Assembly: GCA_002381045.1 (NCBI GenBank)
Contig: DFWT01000110.1
Span: 5,729 to 11,088 of the forward strand
Direction: 5' to 3'
DNA: 5,360 bases
Source: Rhodoferax sp. UBA4127
GTDB lineage: Bacteria > Pseudomonadota > Gammaproteobacteria > Burkholderiales > Burkholderiaceae_C
Part shown: piece by piece, positions 1-4,355 of the stretch
Position numbering within the stretch: position 1 is the first letter of the stretch
Layout: every line of letters begins with the position of its first letter
The notes under the pieces: model-generated
Told to the model about the DNA's origin: nothing
Database searches by the model: none
Seen by the model: the letters and a program-made list of their open reading frames with translations, nothing else
Made by a program: the position numbers and the translations under genes

Positions 1-415
1 GATGCTCCGGCGTTAAAACGCCATAACCCGCGTAAACCTTCCACCCAACAAAGTCGGCGCTGGTCGCGGCGCAGCCACCCCCGGCGGGTGATACTGGGAT
101 GCAAGCCGAATACGAAAATGTTGACCCGATGGCCGGTGTTTCAACATAAGTTGGAAAGCTGCCGGTCGTCCATGCCACCCACCCATTGGGTGTCAAAAAT
201 GCCGCAGGCGTGCCAGGCGTCGAAGAGTCTTCAATGCCAACCCAGATGGCTCCGGGCAGGCCTACATCGGGTGCGGCTACCGTGCCACTGATGGACACTG
301 AGGCGGGTGAGGGGTCAAACGTCGTGCCAGCGCAAAAGACGTTACCGCTGACGGTTTGGGCCATGGCGGCGATGCCGTGGGTAAGCAACGACGTGAGGAC
401 GAAATTTTTCAGCAT
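1..415 (-). CDS. Exported protein of unknown function, 5' part only (runs off left edge)
   Basis: The frame is open from ATG at 415 to the window edge, with 138 codons visible and no stop. It begins with a plausible Sec signal peptide: Lys3, a hydrophobic stretch over residues 5-17, and an Ala-Met-Ala motif suggesting cleavage after residue 19. The mature part is rich in Gly, Thr, Ser, Pro and aromatic residues, with Cys28, Cys105 and Cys115, as in a beta-rich periplasmic or surface protein. Residues 124-135 read GWKVYAGYGVLT. An AAGGA ribosome binding site lies 10 bases before the ATG, directly after the stop of the doubtful reading frame at 431-652. I do not recognise the family. A pilus-related or surface role would fit the transfer-gene context but is only inference. 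The gene is long enough and protein-like enough to be real, but its C-terminus cannot be seen. Confidence 0.75.
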   Translation of the reverse strand, partial: MLKNFVLTSLLTHGIAAMAQTVSGNVFCAGTTFDPSPASVSISGTVAAPDVGLPGAIWVGIEDSSTPGTPAAFLTPNGWVAWTTGSFPTYVETPAIGSTFSYSACIPVSPAGGGCAATSADFVGWKVYAGYGVLTPEH

Positions 416-430
416 GGGGCGGCATTCCTT

Positions 431-652
431 TCAGGAAGGCCAATCCAGCATCAAACTTTGGGGGAAGGGTGGTGAACCCCCGCTGGACGGCTTTACCCAT
501 ACCGCGAAGGCGCAAATGCAATGCCAGGTCGAGCTTCGGGTCCCGTCGGGGATGCCCATTAGTTCGAATACTTTCGATGCTCGGTTAACAGGGGCACCCA
601 TACCAGGCATTGCCGATGCATGCACATAGGGCATGCCTTGGACAATAGCCAC
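431..652 (-). CDS. Doubtful 73-codon reading frame upstream of the exported protein
   Basis: This frame has a GTG start with an AGGGAGG sequence at 665-671, 12 bases upstream, which is longer than ideal. Its stop sits directly before the ribosome binding site of the exported-protein gene, leaving 15 bases between the two genes, which is operon-like. Against it, the product matches no family I know, has unusual composition (four Trp and many Pro, Ser and Met in 73 residues), and has no clear domain. A second minus-strand frame, open from about 590 through the start of the next gene, is equally protein-like (Arg- and Leu-rich), so coding frame alone does not decide. The stretch 416-703 may instead be a non-coding leader for the exported-protein gene. 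Confidence 0.3.
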   Translation of the reverse strand: MAIVQGMPYVHASAMPGMGAPVNRASKVFELMGIPDGTRSSTWHCICAFAVWVKPSSGGSPPFPQSLMLDWPS

Positions 653-703
653 AGGGTGTGATTGCCTCCCTGTTAACGCACTGTTGCGGGTTGAAAAGTA
701 AAA

Positions 704-907
704 TTACTTTTTAGATCCGTATGGTGCCTGATTGGTTGGCTTGAGGGACAAGCCGATTTCGGTCGCATGTCCCTGAACTGCACTGGGTGAGCGTCCCATC
801 TTTAGTCCGATGATGCGAGTGGGGGTGTTGCCCCTCGCCAGTTGCATAAGTTGATTGTTGTCGCTGGGTGTCCAGCTCTTGCCGTGATTTTCGGGAGTTT
901 TTGCCAT
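704..907 (-). CDS. Small SANT/Myb-like conserved protein (67 aa)
   Basis: This is a short basic protein of a type common on proteobacterial chromosomes and plasmids. Its N-terminal half has the pattern GKSWTPSDNNQLMQLA (residues about 9-24), where Trp and the acidic/hydrophobic helix resemble a SANT/Myb first helix. It continues with GNTPTRIIGLKMGRSPSAV (about 26-44), a helix-turn-helix-like segment, and ends in a conserved-looking SLKPTNQAPYGSKK tail. Nucleic-acid binding is inferred from this pattern; no target is known to me. The ATG at 907 is chosen because GGAG lies 6 bases upstream and the similarity begins there; ATG at 919 or longer starts near 967 would run through a GC-rich hairpin. 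It lies downstream of the 39-residue gene on the same strand, separated by about 125 bases of hairpin-rich DNA. Confidence 0.82.
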   Translation of the reverse strand: MAKTPENHGKSWTPSDNNQLMQLARGNTPTRIIGLKMGRSPSAVQGHATEIGLSLKPTNQAPYGSKK

Positions 908-937
908 GATTGGCTCCATGTGAAGTATTGAGAAAGA

Positions 938-955
938 CCCGGGCGGTTGCCCGGG
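938..955 (-). terminator. GC-rich hairpin before the SANT-like gene: terminator or attenuator
   Basis: CCCGGGC at 938-944 pairs perfectly with GCCCGGG at 949-955 around a 4-base loop. Read on the minus strand, the stem is followed by TCTTTCTC, a moderately U-rich tail. It lies between the 39-residue gene and the SANT-like gene, 31 bases before the latter's start. It could end transcription from upstream or attenuate entry into the SANT-like gene. The tail is imperfect, so the strength is uncertain. Confidence 0.45.
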
Positions 956-1031
956 CTTCAATTCCAACTACCAACGGTGTTGGACACCGGCTTATTGGTC
1001 GGGCGCTACTGGTCGGCTGCGGGCCGAACCG
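956..1031 (-). other. Hairpin-rich spacer downstream of the 39-residue gene
   Basis: No gene is visible here. Two further inverted repeats occur: CGGTGT (975-980) with ACACCG (984-989) around a 3-base loop, and GGTCGGC (1011-1017) with GCCGAACC (1023-1030), which pairs with one bulged base. The second abuts the stop codon of the 39-residue gene. Neither has a clear U-tract, so they may stabilise the 3' end of an mRNA rather than terminate it. Confidence 0.35.
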
Positions 1032-1151
1032 TTAGAACAGATCAAGTTGTCCGGGATGCGAGCGCCAATGCTTACACACAGATTCCCACTGACCGAATCG
1101 GTAGCGGGGGTATGCGCGAACGAATACGCTCTTCAGTTTTTGGCAGGACAT
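1032..1151 (-). CDS. Very small basic protein (39 aa) with a consensus ribosome binding site
   Basis: The frame runs from ATG at 1151 to TAA at 1032-1034. AGGAGG lies exactly 7 bases upstream, the best ribosome binding site in the window, and this is the main reason to call it a gene. The product begins MSCQKLKSVFVRAYPRYRFG and ends LDLF; it is rich in Arg, Lys, His, Tyr and Trp, with Cys3 and Cys26. The central part, roughly VRAYPRYRFGQWESVCKHW, resembles small basic proteins of plasmids and genomic islands with a VRxHxRRRFGxxExV-type pattern, as far as I can recall; their function is not known to me. It shares the strand of its neighbours and is preceded by a leader of 100 bases or more. 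Nucleic-acid binding would suit the charge but is a guess. Confidence 0.68.
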   Translation of the reverse strand: MSCQKLKSVFVRAYPRYRFGQWESVCKHWRSHPGQLDLF

Positions 1152-1273
1152 AAATATCCCTCCTCTGAAGTGGATTGAAGTGCATTTGTTGCGCCTCACA
1201 ACCCGGAGCGTTAAACTCCGTCGTCTTCCCAGACAGTTGTGTGGTGGTTTGGTAGCCCTTATTCACCTCACCG
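1152..1273 (-). promoter_or_regulatory. Possible structured leader of the 39-residue gene, with AGGAGG at 1159-1164
   Basis: No protein-like frame fills this stretch. It contains short inverted repeats, CGGAG (1204-1208) with CTCCG (1216-1220) and GTTG with CAAC near 1189-1203, plus the perfect ribosome binding site complement CCTCCT at 1159-1164. It may be a 5' leader folding ahead of the small gene. No convincing promoter was found on the minus strand; TTGCAG near the terminator followed by TAAGGG is a poor match. It could equally hold the end of a plus-strand transcript stopped by the adjacent terminator. Confidence 0.3.
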
Positions 1274-1311
1274 AAAGCCTGCAAGGTGCGCTAACACCTT
1301 GCAGGCTTTTT
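1274..1311 (+). terminator. Strong intrinsic terminator, U-tract on the plus strand
   Basis: AAAGCCTGCAAGGTG (1274-1288) pairs with CACCTTGCAGGCTTT (1295-1309): 15 perfect base pairs around the loop CGCTAA. On the plus strand the stem runs into TTTTTGTTTTG (1307-1317), a canonical tail. On the minus strand the stem ends in TTT then CGG, so termination there would be weaker, although the hairpin lies only 33 bases past the stop of the minus-strand peptidase gene and could serve it as well. No plus-strand gene is visible upstream of it. Confidence 0.88.
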
Positions 1312-1343
1312 GTTTTGTACGACTTCGATTTGCTGCGAACCCT

Positions 1344-2552
1344 TTACTTTGTTGGTTGGCGATTGAACTGAATCACGCTTCCTGACACCTGCCCGCCATT
1401 GGAGGAAGTGTTTTGCTGTGGGGCGCGTAGTGTTGCCAACTCGATGACCTGAGCTGACCCATCGAAATAGCCCTCACGCAGACCCGCAAGCGCCTCTACA
1501 TCGCGTGGAGAAAGCCCAAGGTGCCGTGGTATCGCTGGTGCTGGCATCACGCCAGAACTGATGATCAATTCAACCGTGCGCCGCAACAATCGTGGCTGCT
1601 CAGGTTCGCGCTTGTCATCACCAGGTTCCGACTTCGCACCCCATCTGGCAGACCGGCGTTTGAAAAGACCGAGTTTGTCGTCGGCATCGATGATCCCCAG
1701 CGCCTCTAAACGCATCAACATGGCAGCAACAGACACCCCCCAACGTTGTTTCAGGATCAGCAGACTATCAAGCGTCACTGGCACTTGAATGTCGGCGGCA
1801 AACGTCTCTGCGGGCAGCAAAAATGCTCCGGCGAACTGATGTGCCTGCTTTTCGATTTGCTTGTATCGCTCACGCTCCGTAGCCAAGGGAATGTGTTTAT
1901 GCAGAACGATGTGGGCCAGTTCGTGGGCCAGATCGAACCGGCTTCTGAACGCGTTTGCCTTGTCAGCCGACAGCAGAATGATGGGACGATGCAGCACATT
2001 GCTCCAACTGGAGAGGCCTTCAATTGAGGATATTTCAGTTTCTTCCCGTACCAGGATCACGCCCGCACTCTCGACCGCCAAAGCAAGGTCTTGCACTGGA
2101 CTGCGCCCAAGACGCCAAAGGTCGCGGCACTCCTGTGCGGCCTGTTCAATGTCTGCGACGCAGATTTGGTCTGGATCGGTGAAATTCCTTGTAGGGATGT
2201 TCACTGCCGGGTAATTCGCAAACTCGCCGAGCTTCACAGCGATCTCTTGCGCCCACTCCATCCGGGCTTCCAGCTTTGAACGAGCCGAGGCCAGCGCCTG
2301 GGCGTTGCTGCGGTACTTTGGGGTGAGCGCCTCACCCAGCAGCGGCCTGGTAAACCACTCTGACGCCAGACTCAGTTTATCGGCTAGGCGGTCCAACGCA
2401 TCCGTTTCTGGCGATTGGTCGCCCGAGCGCCATTTGCTGACCGTGGCTGCCGACACGCCAACCAGCATGGCAAGCTGTCCCTGGGTGAACTTTCGAGCCG
2501 CCAAAGCCTGTTTGAGGCGCTCGGGCTTGAAGTCTTGTACGCCCCGGCTCAT
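1344..2552 (-). CDS. XRE helix-turn-helix / ImmA-IrrE zinc peptidase fusion regulator (402 aa)
   Basis: An XRE-type DNA-binding domain spans about residues 11-65, with the recognition region TQGQLAMLVGVSAATVSKWR. A linker leads to an ImmA/IrrE (COG2856-type) peptidase domain at about 145-290. The zinc site is visible: HELAH at 210-214 (His210, Glu211, His214), with Glu234 in EKQAHQFAGAFLLP as the likely third ligand. Residues 295-402 hold a charged linker, a possible small helical segment (about 325-377), and a polar tail. Members such as ImmA of ICEBs1 and IrrE/DdrO-type systems cleave a repressor to switch on genes; here DNA binding and peptidase are in one chain, a common arrangement in mobile elements and toxin-antitoxin-like pairs. 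The ATG at 2552 overlaps the stop of the preceding gene as ATGA and has only a weak ribosome binding site, so translational coupling is likely. The active site appears intact. Its substrate is unknown. Confidence 0.93.
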   Translation of the reverse strand: MSRGVQDFKPERLKQALAARKFTQGQLAMLVGVSAATVSKWRSGDQSPETDALDRLADKLSLASEWFTRPLLGEALTPKYRSNAQALASARSKLEARMEWAQEIAVKLGEFANYPAVNIPTRNFTDPDQICVADIEQAAQECRDLWRLGRSPVQDLALAVESAGVILVREETEISSIEGLSSWSNVLHRPIILLSADKANAFRSRFDLAHELAHIVLHKHIPLATERERYKQIEKQAHQFAGAFLLPAETFAADIQVPVTLDSLLILKQRWGVSVAAMLMRLEALGIIDADDKLGLFKRRSARWGAKSEPGDDKREPEQPRLLRRTVELIISSGVMPAPAIPRHLGLSPRDVEALAGLREGYFDGSAQVIELATLRAPQQNTSSNGGQVSGSVIQFNRQPTK

Positions 2553-3205
2553 GTCCCGCTTTTCTTGTCTTGACCAACCGCGATGCCGGACTTGAGCATG
2601 GGCACGGCCAAGTCGGGCTGTACATCAGCGACGGTTTGCGATTCGTAGAGGGTGAGGAATTCGGTTGTTGGCATTCTGAAAAGCCATCCTTTCAATTCAT
2701 GGTCTGGCACAGCCACATCAATGCTCACGGGAACTGCTGCAGTGTCTTGCACCGACCGGTCAAATACACCAACAAAGAACATAGTCGCTCTGCTAGCGGG
2801 CTGGTAAGTGTCAAACAGATCGGGCGTCACCAACGGCTCGATAGATAGATTTGCCATGGCCATTTCCCTCCTGGTGCGGCTGCGGCGTCCGTTGTTCCAA
2901 ACGCCGTTGGAAATATTAAAGCGGCCCAAAGCAAAAATCCCAGCTTTCGCAACCACAACCCTGTTGCCTTTGATCTGACTCGGATTCGTGCCAGCCGCCT
3001 CCAGCGCTTCCCGGAATGTCTCATTCATATGAAAGTGACGCATTTGCCCGACAGCGTGCGACCGATGACCGGGATTCATCCCGGCCCCTGCACTGGTGCC
3101 ACGCTGTGCCCCGATCAACAGCCCATCTTCCACCCCCATAATGAGGTCACGCGGGATATGCTGCACCAGCAGTGAAGCGATGGTTGGTTGCTTTGGATCA
3201 GGCAT
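2549..3205 (-). CDS. Unrecognised 218-residue partner of the HTH-ImmA/IrrE protein
   Basis: This is the first gene of the two-gene operon; its stop overlaps the start of the peptidase gene. The start is placed at ATG 3205 because a consensus promoter ends about 33 bases upstream; a TTG at 3232 would lie at or before the expected transcript start. A weak GAGA sits 7 bases before the ATG. The protein has no signal peptide or membrane segment and appears soluble. The N-terminal half has a Gly/Ser/His-rich stretch (about 31-60), a segment NRVVVAKAGIFALGRFNI (81-98) that looks like beta strands, and a basic cluster RRSRTRRE at 107-114. The C-terminal half (about 118-205) is mixed alpha/beta with hydrophobic strands such as ATMFFVGVFDR and GWLFRMPTTEF. 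I do not know the family. Being coupled to a peptidase regulator, it could be its substrate, a toxin, or a co-regulator; these are inferences. Confidence 0.85.
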   Translation of the reverse strand: MPDPKQPTIASLLVQHIPRDLIMGVEDGLLIGAQRGTSAGAGMNPGHRSHAVGQMRHFHMNETFREALEAAGTNPSQIKGNRVVVAKAGIFALGRFNISNGVWNNGRRSRTRREMAMANLSIEPLVTPDLFDTYQPASRATMFFVGVFDRSVQDTAAVPVSIDVAVPDHELKGWLFRMPTTEFLTLYESQTVADVQPDLAVPMLKSGIAVGQDKKSGT

Positions 3206-3237
3206 TTTTGTCTCAAGATGGATTTTCGTCAATGCGG

Positions 3238-3266
3238 AATATAGATCAAAAAACTTAAGTGTTCAA
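3238..3266 (-). promoter_or_regulatory. Sigma70-type promoter of the 218-aa / HTH-peptidase operon
   Basis: On the minus strand, TTGAAC (3266-3261) and TATATT (3243-3238) are separated by exactly 17 bases. This is close to the TTGACA/TATAAT consensus. Transcription should begin near 3231, giving a leader of about 26 bases before ATG 3205. It lies in the only clearly AT-rich stretch of the window. Confidence 0.72.
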
Positions 3267-3273
3267 GGTTTTT
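3248..3273. promoter_or_regulatory. Inverted repeat over the promoter, candidate operator
   Basis: AAAAAACTT (3248-3256) and AAGGTTTTT (3265-3273) are inverted copies with 8 of 9 positions matching, separated by 8 bases. A perfect ACTTAAGT palindrome (3253-3260) lies inside. The element covers the -35 hexamer and most of the spacer of the minus-strand promoter. A repressor bound here would block it and perhaps the divergent genes. The XRE protein of the same operon is the natural candidate for autoregulation, as is usual in such operons, but this is inferred. Confidence 0.45.
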
Positions 3274-3324
3274 CTGAATTAATTTAGAAACAAGGACGAT
3301 TTGCTTCCTGTAGACTCAACTGTT

Positions 3325-3537
3325 ATGCAAAGTAAAGCCGTGAAACGATACGTGACCGTTGACACCGTTATGGCCGCCAACAAGCGTGTGCAGTCCTTGT
3401 CTGCCAGCGCACTCACTCAGTCATCGGCTGGTGCTTACCTATCCAGCGGGGAGCGTTTGTACAAGCCGACACGTACCGATCTTGAAGCCGCAGGCCGAAA
3501 GGTATTGGCGTCTTGCTCGTACAAGAAAGCGGCTTAA
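3325..3537 (+). CDS. Small hypothetical protein (70 aa), first gene of a plus-strand pair
   Basis: The frame from ATG 3325 gives a basic, Ala/Ser-rich protein beginning MQSKAVKRYVTVDTVMAANK, with no membrane segment and a single Cys64. I do not recognise it. The start is uncertain: no ribosome binding site precedes ATG 3325, whereas an in-frame TTG at 3301 has AAGGA 4 bases upstream, slightly too close, and would add eight residues. It faces away from the 218-residue gene across the short control region and ends 2 bases before the ATG of the next gene, so the two plus-strand genes are probably one operon with coupled translation. An antitoxin-like or accessory role is possible by size and position only. 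Confidence 0.65.
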   Translation: MQSKAVKRYVTVDTVMAANKRVQSLSASALTQSSAGAYLSSGERLYKPTRTDLEAAGRKVLASCSYKKAA

Positions 3538-3539
3538 AG

Positions 3540-4058
3540 ATGGAAGAACGATCGTCTGACGCGACGATCGTTGCAGATCACTCCCGAGTTGCTCACACAA
3601 CGTATTCCACGCTAGTCGAAGACCCAAATGATTTGGTTGGGTTGATTGCGTATTCGCTCTACAAACGCGATAAGTTGGACTTTATTGAACGGCACAGGGC
3701 GAACCATGGGCGTGGTCCAACACCTGTTGAACTACAGGTGCTTTATCAGCTTGTGAACACACCTGGGCAAATTGAAGCACTCCGCACGCGCTCCGCGACG
3801 TTGTTGGAGCAGGTGACTGAAGTGGTTTTGGAAGAAGCGGTCCATCAAATGGAAGAGGACTTCAAGGCCAAACTGGTCGCTGAGTTGAAGGCGCCAAAGA
3901 GCTTTTGGCGAGCTGTAGGTGAAAACGTTGTAGCAAATGTTACGACGGCTGGGCTTGTGACGCTGGTTGTCGTCGTGCTGTATCTGAGCCGCTTGGATGC
4001 TGTTCCTGTTATTGGCAAAGCTCTTGGTTACGAGGTCACACCTACGCAATCAAAATAG
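3540..4058 (+). CDS. Hypothetical single-pass membrane protein with a helical cytoplasmic part (172 aa)
   Basis: The ATG at 3540 lies 2 bases after the stop of the 70-residue gene, preceded by a loose AAGAAAG element. An upstream in-frame TTG at 3513 overlaps that gene and is less likely. The protein has a polar N-terminus, then a segment DLVGLIAYSLYKRDKLDFIE (31-50) that looks like a conserved helix, a short turn GRGPTPVE (57-64), and a long charged helical stretch (about 65-118) with heptad-like Leu/Val spacing, possibly coiled coil. A strongly hydrophobic segment at about 131-150 (core TTAGLVTLVVVVLYLS) is a likely membrane anchor, followed by a short tail. No signal peptide precedes it, so the N-terminal bulk should be cytoplasmic. 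I recall similar unannotated proteins in accessory islands but cannot name the family. A membrane-acting effector is one possibility; no catalytic motif is seen. Confidence 0.8.
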   Translation: MEERSSDATIVADHSRVAHTTYSTLVEDPNDLVGLIAYSLYKRDKLDFIERHRANHGRGPTPVELQVLYQLVNTPGQIEALRTRSATLLEQVTEVVLEEAVHQMEEDFKAKLVAELKAPKSFWRAVGENVVANVTTAGLVTLVVVVLYLSRLDAVPVIGKALGYEVTPTQSK

Positions 4059-4091
4059 CGGGGCTGACGTTGGCACAATTGACGTGCCTAA

Positions 4092-4259
4092 TCGATCAAT
4101 GATTGGCTTCCAGATACCGGCCAGTCGCCTACGATCGCAGATGACCCAGTCCAGTCTCACAGGTTTTCGCCCGCAATGGCTGCGATGGGTGTTGAAGTCG
4201 GCCAAGATGGGCGGCTATATGGCATTCAAATTCATGAATTTGATTTGCCCGTAAGCTGA
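4092..4259 (+). pseudogene. Possible coding remnant in the gap between the plus-strand pair and trbI
   Basis: The gap 4059-4355 has no convincing intact gene. On the plus strand a frame with no stop runs from just after TAA 4089-4091 to TGA 4257-4259, with no normal start until ATG 4176. Its translation is protein-like, ending GQDGRLYGIQIHEFDLPVS, with the earlier part carrying WLPDTGQSPTIADDPV. It looks like the C-terminal end of a lost gene, or a very short gene starting at 4176 (27 residues). Several stops separate it from the preceding gene, which is in the same frame. The family is not recognised and chance openness cannot be excluded. Confidence 0.28.
4226..4243. repeat. 18-base perfect palindrome
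   Basis: TCAAATTCATGAATTTGA is its own reverse complement with no spacer. It could be a protein-binding site (operator, recombination or replication site), or a coincidence within the possible coding remnant. No second copy was noticed in the window. Confidence 0.5.
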
Positions 4260-4336
4260 CACTGGCATTGGTCTGTTTGACGCGGTGTGTTGTGAGCGGA
4301 TCGGCATCAGCCAAACGACCCGGTGTTAGAGTCACA

Positions 4337-4354
4337 GTGCCGTGCCGTGCCGTG
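4337..4354. repeat. Short GTGCC tandem repeat at the trbI 3' end
   Basis: Three tandem copies of GTGCC plus a partial fourth (GTG) lie immediately beyond the stop codon of the trbI-like gene. The tract is flanked by TCAC and GTGA, which are inverted to each other. It is probably replication slippage; no terminator with a U-tract was seen for trbI here. Confidence 0.5.
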
Positions 4355-4355
4355 A

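Noticed and set aside
186..629. Plus-strand frame of 147 codons across the left region
   Set aside because: It is antisense to the exported-protein gene, which has a signal peptide and ribosome binding site. The plus-strand product has no domain and no plausible start signal.
1072..1284. Minus-strand 70-codon frame starting inside the terminator hairpin
   Set aside because: Its start lies within the terminator stem and it overlaps the 39-residue gene, which has a far better ribosome binding site. The product is not protein-like.
1746..2595. Several plus-strand frames of 60-117 codons opposite the peptidase gene
   Set aside because: They are antisense shadows of a well-supported gene with an HTH domain and an intact zinc motif.
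3206..4355. Possible integration (att) site or end of a Tn4371-like element after trbI
   Set aside because: In Tn4371-like elements trbI is near the right end, but I found no integrase, no tRNA fragment and no direct repeat to define an end here.
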